The notes below the pieces were generated by a model. The model had not been told where the DNA came from. It worked only from the letters and a program-made list of their open reading frames with translations, and searched no databases. Of a stretch of 64,000 bases of DNA, positions 43,001 through 53,000 are shown in pieces. Source of the stretch: Mesorhabditis belari (Eukaryota > Nematoda > Chromadorea > Rhabditida > Rhabditidae); assembly GCA_958450365.1 (NCBI GenBank), contig CAUEEP010000935.1:1094001-1158000 (forward strand), given 5' to 3'. A program made the translations under genes and the position numbers. Positions within the stretch are counted from its first letter, which is position 1, and each line of letters begins with the position of its first letter.

Positions 43001-44889
43001 AATTCCCGGCTTATCTCGCCAATCGGCCACTCGAGTCCCTCACTCGCCAGGCTCAAGCTCTCTTCGTTCACCCACAACATCGGAGCTTCCCGTTGATGTG
43101 GCTAGAGCCGAGCCCACTCAAACCACTTCTCCATTCACGAGAAAAGGCGTTTCAGCGAGTGTACTCGATCGACGACATTTTGGGACACCGGTGAGTTTCA
43201 GAAAAGACGGATTAGGTCAATTTCCATTTTGTTTGCTTCTTTACCACCCCTGTAAGAGGTTTTTCTCAACTAGGCTTAGCAGAGCCAGCTATAGCCAGCT
43301 ATTTCTTAGCATAGGCTTTGTATAGCCAGCTATTGTTTAAAGTAGCCAGCCATTGTTTAAAGTGTAGCCAGCTATTGTTTAAAGTATAGCCAGCTATTGT
43401 TTAAAGCTCTCATTGCTCTCTCAACTGTATTTTGAATGTGTAAAAAAACGCGCTTTTATGCCAATTTACTCTTGCTCAACTTGCCAGTTAGAACTTGAGA
43501 CAATTAGGCAACTTTTACACTTAGCCAGCTATTTCTTGTATCGTCAACTATAGCCAGCCAGCCAGTAGAACAAAATAAGGAAAACAAAATTTAGCACAAT
43601 TGTTCGGATTTAACTAGAACAATTGAAAAGCAGACTGGAAACAGAGAATTTCATCCCTTAAACTCTATGCAAAGATATTCATTTGAGTACGAGGGGGCTA
43701 CTGTATTGAGACGTAAAATGGAGACCCAATTTGAATACAATTTTCCTCAACTTGTGGCTATTCGCCAAAACTTCTGTTCAGAAAGCTATTGGGTTGGTGA
43801 ATTGAAAACTGCGGGCTATTGTCATATGTGACAGTTTGAGCACTTTCTTCAAAAGAAACCCATTTTGGTGTCAATGGAAAAGTTGTAGAGAATCAAAAAT
43901 CAAGCTTATATCCAAATTTTCAGAACGATTCAAAAACTCGTTTTCAAGAAATGCTTAATTTACGAATTTTCACAAAACTTGCATTTTAAGCGAAACTACT
44001 AAGTGTATCTTTTTGGAAATTTGGCTATAAGCCTAATTTTTGATTCTCTACAACTTTTCCATTGGCACCAAAATGGGTTTCTTTTGAAGAAAGTGCTCAA
44101 ATGCTCAAACTGGGACATCTCCAGTCCTCGATTTTTGAGCCTCACACTTGTCTCACACACAAACCAAAATCCTACTACGAAAGAGGAATCCGAAAATCCG
44201 CAAATTGCCTGTAAAATGGGCAGAAGTCGTGAATAACAATGGAAACTATTTGGAATGAATTCATGGATTTATGTTCAATAAATTTTAGTTCCCTCAGTTC
44301 CCTTCAAAGTCCCGCAGTTTTCAATTCACCAATCCAATATATTCCTGCAAAGGATGAATCTGCATTTGAAGAATATCGTTAGAAAAATGAAATTTTTGGT
44401 TCTTCATTTTGGTTCTTCTTCAATCTTAATTCCTTTTATTTCTAGAAAAGCATCTCGAGACAACGAAGTGCTGACGAGTTTGGACACAGCGAGCACTATA
44501 GAAATGTTATTGTTTCCGCTTCGTCGACATCGGTATAAAGTGAAAGTTTACGGAACTAATTATAATGTCAAGGAATTGGATATGGGAGATGGCTTCGACT
44601 CGCGCCCATCGGTCGCCTTCATCGCACAGAATCGACGGGGATTGGTTCGAGATCGAGTGAATCAATTTGGTGGAGGGAATGCTTCGATGGTTGGTTTAAA
44701 TCAAAGATTTGATCGATATTGACTAAAAATATTGATATTGATTTGATCGATATTGACTAAAACTTGAAACTAAAATTAGCGCTAAATTTTCAGATTTCAA
44801 CCGGTCGTGCATCCGTCCAATCGAATCATTCTCAGCGATCGAGCTCGAATCGTTTCTCTCAATTCGATAGCCCCACATTTTATCAATGA
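32214..44889 (+). CDS. RhoGAP protein, ARHGAP11A / RGA-3/4-like (930 aa, 24 exons)
   Basis: Exons: 32214-32311, 32496-32691, 32914-33003, 33078-33152, 33435-33548, 33589-33802, 34397-34460, 34575-34668, 34759-34877, 34922-34997, 35039-35083, 35126-35201, 35884-35963, 36012-36226, 37840-38023, 39241-39364, 40955-41094, 41183-41239, 42562-42591, 42669-42873, 42994-43190, 44446-44532, 44573-44689, 44794-44889. Total 2793 nt, open, all phases consistent. Residues ~55-260 form a RhoGAP domain: VPKFLVDAF, arginine-finger loop EGLFRKGGNSARI, NMTIQ-like block NGMTIQNLATCFGPTLF. This N-terminal GAP plus long disordered, basic, Ser/Pro-rich tail (RSQR, TPHGPP, KTKRLRRRE, VTPMQSPV) matches ARHGAP11A/MP-GAP and worm RGA-3/4. 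These turn off RhoA to limit cortical contractility during division. Nuclear localisation is suggested by KKKERRRR and RKTKRLRRR. Mariner MITEs sit in several introns. Confidence 0.87.
32738..32800 (-). other. tRNA-derived relic lacking an anticodon arm
   Basis: The complement reads AAGATACCGGATAGCTCAGTGG and soon CCAGGGTTTGATCCCC: A and B boxes with almost nothing between them. The AAGATACC lead-in recurs in the relics at 48.8 and 55.6 kb. In a RhoGAP intron. Confidence 0.5.
33318..33405 (-). other. tRNA-like relic in a RhoGAP intron
   Basis: The complement contains TAGCCGACTGGCTAAGAAGC (A-box-like) and GGTCAGGAACCG. The B box is poor, so it is degenerate. Confidence 0.3.
35244..35778 (+). 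mobile_element. mariner-type MITE, family M
   Basis: TTGGGTTGGTGAATTGAAAA to TTTTCAATTCACCAACCCAA, flanked by TA, in a RhoGAP intron. Internal fold-back as in the other copies. The right end encodes the mariner-tail residues KLPVKWAEVVNNNGNYLE. Confidence 0.9.
36507..36612. repeat. 12-bp minisatellite (AAGGCCATGAAC)n
   Basis: Eight to nine units in a RhoGAP intron. Met-Asn-Lys-Ala and Phe-Met-Ala-Leu ORFs are repeat translations. Confidence 0.97.
37360..37518. repeat. 24-bp minisatellite
   Basis: About six copies of GGAGCACTTCGCGACTTTGA plus CATC. It lies in the intron before RhoGAP exon 15. Confidence 0.95.
38137..38657 (+). mobile_element. mariner-type MITE, family M
   Basis: Full-length ~520-bp copy with TA flanks. 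It sits just 5' of a separate transposase-bearing relative. Confidence 0.9.
38686..39026 (+). pseudogene. Internally deleted mariner relative of family M
   Basis: The left part encodes LGKELGVDHATVLRYLHTLG, the helix-turn-helix end of a mariner transposase. After a deletion the frame resumes at LAGEHFDSEEVVKNWLQKFF, then SKPKSYYERGIRKLPVKWAE and VVNNNGNYFE-stop. It ends in the family M terminus ATTCACCAACCCAA. The source of the MITE tails is therefore visible. Confidence 0.75.
39600..40083. other. ~480-bp A/T homopolymer tract
   Basis: Almost only runs of A and T of 5-40 bases, with a handful of G. Nothing coding. It could be a real AT-rich satellite, but a collapsed or error-prone assembly patch is at least as likely. 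In a RhoGAP intron. Confidence 0.8.
40298..40818 (+). mobile_element. 521-bp TIR element with Pol III-like B box and small ORF (copy A)
   Basis: The left end CCCTAAAGTCGCGAGTATAA and right end, whose complement reads CCCTAAAGCCTCGAGTATAA, are inverted and flanked by TA. Inside are GAGGGTTCGAACCCCGC (perfect tRNA B box and stem) followed by a T-run. An ORF at 40437-40739 (100 aa) begins MRVIAILCCYLLLRAWLVSL and contains SYGTLPGLFIRPKSTSTVER. Copy B is at 58802-59324. In a RhoGAP intron. Confidence 0.85.
41460..41725. repeat. Palindrome in a RhoGAP intron
   Basis: CGCCATAAATCTCTTCTAAG and ATGATTTTGGTGTCA are mirrored about 41590. Confidence 0.85.
41780..42375. repeat. Inverted-repeat cluster, family P (copy 1)
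   Basis: Blocks such as CCAACACCAAGAAATTTGAG, TTGCTAATGGGAAAAGG and GACAGAGGAAGACTTGGCGC occur three to four times in alternating orientation. The same blocks form the cluster at 61605-62050. Confidence 0.85.
43265..43400. repeat. ~20-bp tandem repeat
   Basis: Four to five copies of TAGCCAGCTATTGTTTAAAG, with scattered TAGCCAGC further on, in a RhoGAP intron. Confidence 0.85.
43789..44337 (+). mobile_element. mariner-type MITE, family M
   Basis: Full-length copy in the intron before RhoGAP exon 22. It has a small insertion near its right end (CCCTCAGTTCCC). TA flanks. Confidence 0.9.
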
Positions 44890-44960
44890 GATTTTTGGCT
44901 ACCCGTAAGTAGCTAATTTTCGGTTTACTTCCTTTCTTACTCTTTTTTCGACTGCTGAGT

Positions 44961-45056
44961 CGGGGTACCGCATAGCTCAGTGGTCAGAGCGACTGCCCGC
45001 AAAGCAACTAAGCAAGCGGGCGAGGTCCAGGTCGAGGGTTCAATCCCTTTTCCCGA
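44961..45056 (+). tRNA. tRNA-like gene, long anticodon/variable region
   Basis: GCATAGCTCAGTGGTCAGAGC (D-arm, A box) and GAGGGTTCAATCCC (T-arm, B box) are intact, with a strong CCCGC...GCGGG stem between them closing a 15-nt loop. CGGGGTA/TTTCCCG could form an acceptor stem only with an over-long linker. It may be an odd nematode tRNA or a pseudogene. I cannot assign an anticodon. It lies just 3' of the RhoGAP stop. Confidence 0.4.
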
Positions 45057-45146
45057 AATCTACCTTTTCCTTCCATTTCCTTTACTTCTTTATTATTAAA
45101 ATATCTTTTAAACAAACTAGTTTGCAGTAAGGTTGAGCAATCACTT

Positions 45147-45212
45147 AAGCCTAAGCCTAAGCCTAAGCCTGAGCCTAAGCCTGAGCCTGAGCCTGAGCCT
45201 AAGCCTAAGCCT
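45147..45212 (-). repeat. Interstitial telomere-like tract (TTAGGC)n
   Basis: The + strand reads (CCTAAG)n with CCTGAG variants for about 11 units, the complement of the nematode telomere repeat TTAGGC. Confidence 0.9.
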
Positions 45213-45431
45213 CATTACAGTATTCTTAAAGCAATAAAAGCATTTAAGAATGAGCATTTCCAACTTATTTGAAGAACTTTATATTTATTCTTGTAACAAT
45301 TTAAGAATATTCAAGAGTACTGCGACAAAACTGGGATTTTATAAGTCGTTAACACATTCACGACGATTTTTTGTCAGGAAAAAGTACTTAAAGTAAGCAA
45401 AACTATCGTGATAAAGTGAAAAAATTAATGC

Positions 45432-45524
45432 CTTAAGGTAGCGAAGGGAATTGAACCCTTGACCTAACCGACAGACCACCGGCCTTCTTACCGATCAGAT
45501 GCTCTACCAATGAGCTATGCGCCA
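45432..45524 (-). tRNA. tRNA-like gene or pseudogene
   Basis: The complement has CATAGCTCATTGGTAGAGCA (A box) and AAGGGTTCAATTCCCTT, a perfect T-stem-loop with B box. The long middle (GGTAAGAAGGCC, GGTCTGTCGGTTAGG) would allow a long variable arm. No convincing acceptor pairing. Confidence 0.4.
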
Positions 45525-45890
45525 GCGGAAGAAGAAAAGGGAAAAGGAAGAAGAAAGAAAAAAAAGCACATGGCAAAAGTGTTAAGCAAAAGTCGCAAAG
45601 CGACGAACCACGAACGCATTCTCAATAGTAGTGCCCCTGAGCGCGCCAAACCGAAACCGAGAACCGCTTACAAACCAGGGGGCGGAAAAAGAGAGAGATG
45701 GGCGAGGGTTGGTCTGAAGGAAACGAAAAAGCCACCACCCGCCGGAAAAAGCCGGTACATGAAAAACACACTTTTAAATGGCGCACCGAACCCTCCAGGC
45801 GCACCGAATGAATTCTAGAGTCATGCATAAGGAGAAATCTTGGCCTAAGCCTTTTCCTAAGCCTTTCTTTCTCATTTCCTACTGATAAAA
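45525..45890. other. Purine-biased spacer, no supported gene
   Basis: A 102-codon open frame on + is Lys/Arg/Pro-rich and unlike any neighbouring exon; splice-like boundaries are absent. I treat it as non-coding. Confidence 0.5.
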
Positions 45891-45898
45891 TACCGTTT

Positions 45899-46125
45899 TT
45901 TTTCTCTAATAGTAGTGCACCCTGATCGTCGTCTAAATTCCTCGAAATCTCGAAAAGCGCTTATCTATCCATGTAGGCGCTTACCTATCGATGTGGGGTC
46001 GGAAAATGTAGCTGACGATGAGGTCTTGTGGGGGATTTGAGTGTTGAGCTTCTGCGAAAGCTTGGAAACCGTAAAATAGTCACCAACTCGGCTCGCCGGT
46101 GTACACTACTATTAGAGAAATTTCT
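45899..46125. mobile_element. MITE, family with CTCTAATAGTAGTGCAC termini (copy 2)
   Basis: Same interior as the 9.56-kb copy (GATCGTCGTCTAAATT, GATGTGGGGTCGGAAAATGT), with a short duplicated segment (GGCGCTTACCTATC) absent from copy 1. Ends in CACTACTATTAGAGAAA. Confidence 0.85.
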
Positions 46126-46469
46126 GTTCTGTTTATTCTGTTCTTTTTTTTGTTATCTCGATCATTCGGGTCTCTAAAATTTGCCTGTTTATTTATTATT
46201 GATGAAATAGTTTTCTATGAAATTTTTGTACATGTGCAACTTTTCATTTTTCTGTATTTCTGTATTTCTGTATTGCTCAGTTATTGCTTCAATTTATCAC
46301 AAATTTCCAATGTAAGTAGCACTTTTTTAAAAACGAGATTTGACACTTTTGATTCAATTTTTACAATAATGAGTTTTGAATAAATTGTGTAATCGTTGTC
46401 AATGTCAAAAAGCTTTATTAAAAAAAACAAAATCAAATGTTCTTTTAAACAAATGTACACTTTATTTCT

Positions 46470-48638
46470 CTATTCATGTTTAATTGGAATCTCTTTTGGT
46501 TCCGGTTTCTCAATGGTTTTTGTTTCGACTTTCGGCGCAACGTATGGAGCTTTTAGATTCAACACGCCATCTTCATCGTAACGACATGTCATTTCTGAAA
46601 AGAAATTTTGAATTCACAAGGCTAGATAGCCCAATTACTGTGTTAACTGTATTAACAGTAATTGTTATTGTTAACTGTATCAACAGTAATTAAAATTAAC
46701 AGTAATTGGGCTATGCACTGTACAGGGTGCGTCATAATTATTGCAACAAGAGTTCAAAGACCGTTTTCCAAACAGCTTTCTTATTTTTTTGGCCTCCCTT
46801 TTTTGTTGTGTTGCGTTCTATCTTCTTTATTCTTGCCTAATTGCCTCCCGCTCACACGAAGAAGACGGTTCAGGACTGGTGTGTGGCCAACTTTCCCTCA
46901 GTGATCACCAAGGATGAATGGCCTCCAAACTCACCGGATCTCAATGTGATGGACTTTTCCATTTGGGCAATCTTAGAGGCTAATGTCTGCTCTCGAAAAC
47001 ACACAAGTTTGGATTCTTTGAAGAAGTCTTTGACCAAAGGATGGAAGGCGACTCCTCAAGATGACATTCGGGCCGCAGTGGAGGCATATCCGAACCGATT
47101 AAGGGCTGTTATCAAGGCTGTTATCAAGGCAAAAGGCGGTCATATCGAATGATCTCTTGTTTCCTTATTTGTTACTGATAAATAAAGCTATTTCTGTTTA
47201 AAAATCTTCTTCCAGTGAAACTTCTTGGTGTGCAATGCCTTGAGTATCTTGTTGCAATAATTATGACGCACCCTGTATTTCCTGTATTAGAGCGTCATGC
47301 TGTTTATTTCCATTGTTCTTTCAGAGTTTTTGGCCTAACTACTTGCTACAGTACTGGCATGTTGCAAAGTTCAAGCGTTTAGAGTCCTGAGTTTGGGTTT
47401 CGGAAAATCTAGGACCCCCTGAAGCGGCCTTGGGGAAAGTTCGGGTTCATGTTCGAAGAGTCGAAAAATTCACAGTTTGGGTTCTGTGCTCATTGACTTT
47501 ACAGAAAATTCTAGTAATTCTAAAAGTCCCCTCCAAGTTTGTAGTTTTTCTCGCTGAAATTTATGCCTAGTCATATGGAGGTTATGGAGGCCACATCTAT
47601 TTACAGAATTCGTAGAAAGATTCATATTCAGGGTGCGAAATGGTCTCAGAGATTTGACCATTGTGACACCCAGAAAGTGTCAGAGTTCAGTCGCTCAACG
47701 GGCCTTCCGAGTTCGGGATTTCAAGGGGGAACACCTATCTATCGGGGACGTGTGCCAGATGGAGAGCGATTGTGCACGCGCACAGAGAGCAACTCGTCAG
47801 TCATTGAGATGGTACAAAAAGACGAAATTTAGCTGTAAATCGTCACTCGCTTCTTGCCCTTTACGAATTCGAATGTAGATGTTACATTGTGATGTAGATG
47901 TTACAAAAGCCTATGTAAAAGCCTTTGACTTAAAGTTTCTTAAAAAAATTCAAATGCTATACTACTGACCATTCACCGTGACACCTTCCGGAATCATGAA
48001 CTTTTTCGTGAACGAGATTTGCGAGGTTTCATCTTCGTGTTTAGCCTCGATCGTGATTGTGCGATCTTTTGAATTCGTCGAGATCGAGACCTAGACATTG
48101 ACATTTAAATTTCTCCATTTTCCATTAATGCATTTACCTCTTCTGGTTTAAATCTTCTCACATCAAAAGCCAACTTCAGGAATTGATTTCCATTCTCTTC
48201 AACGATTGGATTCGTGAGGCGATATTGCTCCGTTTCGAGTGGATTCTCGAGGCGATATGGGCGAAAAGTTGCGAAGAAAGCTGAACCAAAAGCTGAACCT
48301 TTTTTGAACCAAAAGATTTTGATCTTTTGATCTAGATCTAGGTTTTGAAATAAACTTCGATTCTTGGGGAGTGTTGCTAAAGTTCTTGTAACTTACGATT
48401 GACGAAAGCTCTTTCAAATTCCCTTTCCATCAAATCGGCGTGTCGTCTGAGCGAGCGTACGGGCAGTGCCGGTTCCCATGCTAAAAATCGAGCTTTAAAA
48501 TCGAAAACCTCAGCTTTTATAGTAAAATAGGTTTGAAAATTCGAAAATTCTATTCATTTTGCACTTACAATGATGAAAGAAGCCTCTTTTGATGACTGGA
48601 GACAACGAGTGAGCTCTGTGGGAAAGGCGTTGAAGCAT
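46470..48638 (-). CDS. Small heat-shock protein (HSP20/alpha-crystallin), 180 aa, 5 exons
   Basis: Exons: 48638-48569, 48480-48397, 48280-48138, 48090-47970, 46594-46470 (stop TAG 46472-46470); 543 nt, all in phase. Residues ~73-150 are an alpha-crystallin domain (LKLAFDVRRFKPEEVSI, RTITIEAKHEDE, FTKKFMIPEGV, CRYDEDGVLNLKAP). The C-terminus EIPIKHE carries the I-x-I tail motif that docks sHSP subunits. The function is ATP-independent holdase activity preventing aggregation. The first ~22 residues (MLQRLSHRAHSLSPVIKRGF) are rich in Arg/His/Ser with no acidic residue, like a mitochondrial presequence; that localisation is inference. The last intron (46595-47969) holds a Tc1/mariner derivative and a copy of the 2.4-kb dispersed repeat. 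Confidence 0.88.
46727..47276 (+). pseudogene. Deleted Tc1/mariner-superfamily element in the sHSP intron
   Basis: Exact inverted ends CAGGGTGCGTCATAATTATT / AATAATTATGACGCACCCTG flank ~550 bp. From about 46845 the + frame reads KTVQDWCVANFPSVITKDEW, PPNSPDLNVMDFSIWAILEA and, after RAAVEAYPNRLRAVIKA, a stop. This is the third catalytic block and C-terminus; the N-terminal two-thirds are missing. A nine-residue tail segment (AVIKAVIKA) is duplicated. Confidence 0.85.
47690..47830. repeat. Copy of the 2.4-kb dispersed repeat
   Basis: GGGATTTCAAGGGGGAACACC to GTGCCAGATGGAGAGCGATT is a diverged reverse-orientation copy of 2395-2500. Confidence 0.5.
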
Positions 48639-48727
48639 TTTCAAGTGTAAGATCTAAAAAGAAGCAAGAATTTTATGAGTTAATAAAGAAGTGAAGGAAT
48701 TGGCAAGAAAAAGTAGCGAGGAAACGG

Positions 48728-48812
48728 GATTGAACTACTTTAATGGACTTCGACCTTTTGCTTTCCTGGAAATTGGTCTAACCACTTAGCTATCTGGTAT
48801 CTTAACTCGCCA
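48728..48812 (-). other. tRNA-derived relic (AAGATACC family)
   Basis: The complement begins AAGATACCAGATAGCTAAGTGG and has GTAGTTCAATCCC. It is followed by a GGAA/GAAA-rich tract at 48825-48905. Confidence 0.5.
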
Positions 48813-49454
48813 AAGAAGGAAAGACAAGAAGGAAGAAGAAAGAAAGGAAGAAGAAAGAAAGAAAGGAAGAAAGGAAGGAAGCAAGGAAGCAAGGAAGAAA
48901 GGAAGAACTCTAACAGTTTATAGAAAGAATGGAGACGTAAATCTAAGCTCTAGGCTTAAAAAGAAAAGAATTATCAATACGAAACACTGACTATCAGCAT
49001 TCAATGAAAATTCAATTGAAATTTATCTATAATTTACAGATGAAGCCTGAGATTTGAACAATTATCAATTTCGCTTAAAAATTAGCCACAAATGAACAAG
49101 AAATGCAAGAAATTGGTGTGTTTACGAGTATTTTCTGCATTGCATCATGAGCTCTCTTCTATTTTTCGATCTCTTTATACCCACGCTCGGCCACTCAAAG
49201 AACATTCGAGAAAAAGCGAGAAAAGGACAGAAATTTCTTTACGAAATATCTCATTGAAGGTTTTAAATTCGAAAAAGTAATTGAAATTGTCAAATCTTTT
49301 GAGATTTCAATTGAAATTGTCAGATATTTTGAGATTTCAATTGAAATTGTCAAATCTTTTGAGATTTCAATTGAAAAGTGTCTTTATTTGAACGCTGGTG
49401 TTAAGGCAAAGCCAATAATTATGAAGCAACAAATGAAAAAGATCTTATTCTTTT

Positions 49455-49675
49455 TGAGCATCAGTAACATCAGTAACAACAGTATCAGAACATCAGTAAC
49501 ATCAGTAACAGTTCAGTAACATCAGTAACATCAGTAACGTCAGTAACATCAGTATCAGTAACATCAGTAACATCAGTAACAACAGTAACGTCAGTAACAT
49601 CAGTATCAGAACATCAGTAACATCAGTATCAGAACATCAGTAACACCAGTAACAACAGTATCAGAACATCAGTAA
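49455..49675. repeat. 9-bp microsatellite (ATCAGTAAC)n
   Basis: About 20 irregular units with AACAGTATC and GTCAGTAAC variants. Confidence 0.93.
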
Positions 49676-50036
49676 CAACCTTTTGCTTTCAGCAACACAA
49701 GACGGCAATTAGCAATTAGCAATTACACAGCAATTACACCAAGTTAAACGCTGTTAATCGTCTATTCATCAGTTGTATCGACAGCAATTACACTATTCTC
49801 ATTCACAAATGTTGCCCGAATGCCCAGCATTTTTGTCCAGATTTTTACCCAGCAGCTCCTTTTGTTTAATCGAATTCTTTTCACCGGTTCAGACACGTTT
49901 TCTTGACCCATCCTTTTTTGATTGAGTTCTTTCTTTTTTCTTCTTTCTCTGTTCCTTTTATTTGACACCTTTCCCTATTGGCGCCTTCTCAAAATACTCT
50001 TAATTTTATTCATTTAGATTTCATTCATTCATTTAG

Positions 50037-53000
50037 ATGACTTCTCAAATCGAAAACGATGATCTTTTTGATGAAAACGAGGAAAATATTCTTGGAAAGA
50101 AGAGACGAAAAAAGCCAGCGATTGGTAAAGTTTGAGTACATTTACTTTTAAATAAATCATTCTTAAATTAAAGAAAGATTAACAAAAGATTATGAAAAGA
50201 TTAACAAAAGATTAACAAAAGATTATAAACTAAGAATAAATCTAAAGCTTTTCTTTGATTAGGAATTAAAAACTTATTTAGAACTTGATTCGCAAGCAAT
50301 AAATCTGGATGATGATTTTCTTGATGATCCATTTGAAGAGAGAAGTACGAAGAAGTTAAAGAAGCCAATGAATGGTAAGTGAAGCCAGAGAAATCCTTAG
50401 AAAAGCCAGCGATTGGTAAAGTTTGAGTACATTTACTTTTAAATAAATCATTCTTAAATTAAAGAAAGATTAACAAAAGATTATGAAAAGATTAACAAAA
50501 GATTATAAACTAAGAATAAATCTAAAGCTCTGCTTTGATTAAAAATTAAAAACTTACTTAGAACTTGATTCGCAAGCAATAAATCTGGATGATGATTTCC
50601 TTGATGATCCATTTGAAGAGAGAAGTACGAAGAAGTTAAAGAAGCCAATCAATGGTAAGTGTTTCAAGGAAAGTGAAGCCAGAGAAATCTTGAGAAAGAT
50701 AAAGATTGTTTGAATGTATTTTGGTTATTGATTGAATTGATTGCAGTTGTTCCACTTGGCGCTCGGAATCGAGATTCGCGGTTGAAAGACGAACAAGATG
50801 AGGAATCGATTCGAATCGCGTTGCTATCGTTTTCACAACGAATTGCCGACGAGAGAAATGCGCACAATTTTGAGGAAGAAGGACAGGTTTGGAAGATGGA
50901 CATGCTTTGCATTAAAATTGAAACAAATTGAAACAAACAAATTTATTGAAGTACAAAGTGTATTGAGCTTTTCAGAGACTCGGTCCACGCAATTCATTCG
51001 AGGAATTCCTTCTCAGTTGTCGCTGCGAACTTTATGAGTACGATGATGGATTCTACTTTTTTCTGTGTATGGCTTTTAAAGCTTTAAAGAATAGAATGAA
51101 TAGAATCTAATAAAGTTCGAGCTTTTACTAGCCACAACCCTTTTAGCCGACAATGGAACACACGCGGAGTTGATCAAAACGTTTGATGGGGTTTTCTCGA
51201 ATGATCAAGTAGGGCTTTAAGTTCTGCCACTTTCCTAAAAATGGCTAAAGCTTAAAAACTGAATTTTCTTTTAGCTCAATGAAGAATATCATAAAAAATA
51301 TTACTTTTAAACTATCTAGAAGCGATTTTCAAGCGATAGATTACTTCTGCAAAAAAATTTTGAGCTAGAAAATTGATTGCCCTATTTGTATTCTTAATTT
51401 CAAATTTTATGTAGATTTAAATGGATATTAAGATAATATTTTTGATGCTAGAAAACTAGAAAACCCTATATTATTTAGAAATTTATTTGGTGTTTAGCTT
51501 ATTTAAAAAAAAGACCATAAATAGTCTGAAAAAAATTTTATAGCAAATCATTTCAAAAATCCAGCAAATCGTGCACGACCGAAAGGCTCTATTTAGAAAT
51601 TCGTTAATATTAAAAGAGATAGAACTCTTTTGGGATCATTTTATTTAAGTTTTAAAATGCATAAAATATCCTTTTAAATGTTCCATATTCATAAAATAAG
51701 CTTAAAAATGGAAAATTTATTGATATTTGCTTTAAAATATTTGATATTTGAATTGAAAACTGCGAGACTTTAAACTAAAATTTATTCAAAATAAAACCAT
51801 CAACTCATTCCAAATAGTTTCCATTATTAATGACGACTTCTGCCCATTTTACAGGCAATTTGCGGATTTGCGGACTCCTCTTTCGTAGTAGGATTTTGGT
51901 TTGTGTGTGAGACAAGTGTGAGACTCAAAAATGGAGGACTGGAGATGTCCCAGTTTGAGCACTTTCTTCAAAAGAAACCCATTTTTGTGTTAATAGAAAT
52001 GTTGTAGAGAATCAAAAATTAGGCTTATAGCCAAATTTCCAAAAAGATACACTTAGTAGTTTCGCTTAAAGTGCAAGTTTTGTGAAAATTCTTAAATTTG
52101 GCATTTCTTGAAAACCAGTTTTTGAATCGTTCTGAATATTTGGATATAAGCTTGATTTTTGATTCTCTACAACTTTTCCATTGACACCAAAATGGATTTC
52201 TTTCGAAGAAAGTGTTCAAACTGTCACATATGACAATAGCCGGCAGTTTTCAATTCACCAACCCAATATAAACCCCGTTGACAGAACTTTTAACAAATAA
52301 AAAGCTTTATAAGTAGACAATTAAAATTTAGATAGGAAACTTTAAAAGCCTTTGCTTTAAAAGCTTTATTTGAAATCAATGGTGAAGAGATTAAGAATTA
52401 AATTCAAAGTGAGCTATTTTTAGCTGAGCACGCTGTGTTTAGGAAAGGGCCAAGCAAGCATCATCGAGTTCATTCAAGGCTTTTAGAAGGCTTTTCTTCA
52501 AAGTTTTAATATTTTTATGCGGTTTTGAGCAGGCTTTAAGCTCAACGAATAACAAGACCGAATAATCTAACGAATTGAGAGCCAGCGAGCTGGATTCCAT
52601 TCAGAAAAAGAGATGAAATCGGGAAGCTTCGAGAAAAATCTTGGACTTTATTGACTTTATTGACCAATTGCCCCGTCTTATTGGAATGTATAGATTTGTT
52701 TTTGAAATCCTTTTGTGCTTTGAGCAAAATGTCAGCAAAATGTCAGGAGATTGAGATAGTTAATAAGAATAGATAAGTCACTGCACTTGTTCACTTTACT
52801 TTTTTTGACAAGATACTACAACCAACCAGCCAATAGTGTACATAATTTCTGAAAGCTTTTTAGAAACGTCTTCGTATTTTGAAAACACTGGAAGAAGCTT
52901 TCGAAGATCGAGAATGTTTTCCTACTTTATTATCGCCAATTCACACGTAGATTTTCAAATTTATTCACCAATTTAACTTTTGCAGAGCCTTTGGACTTCA

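Larger units (their letters stand above)
48639..50036. promoter_or_regulatory. Divergent upstream region of the sHSP and FANCD2 genes
   Basis: Contains the tRNA relic, a GGAA-rich tract (48825-48905), ~30-bp repeats of GAAATTGTCAAATCTTTTGA (49258-49380) and a 9-bp ATCAGTAAC array (49455-49675). I see no clear heat-shock element. FANCD2 has an acceptor-like CATTTAG directly abutting its ATG (50036/50037), as in trans-spliced genes. Confidence 0.4.

Noticed and set aside
45510..45818. 102-aa basic ORF
   Set aside because: Overlaps a tRNA-like sequence at its start, is low complexity, and shows no domain or exon-like boundary.
49762..49968. 68-aa minus-strand ORF starting with a Lys/Arg-rich stretch
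   Set aside because: The C-terminal half looks protein-like, but there is no recognisable family, no second exon and no poly(A) context; kept out for lack of support.
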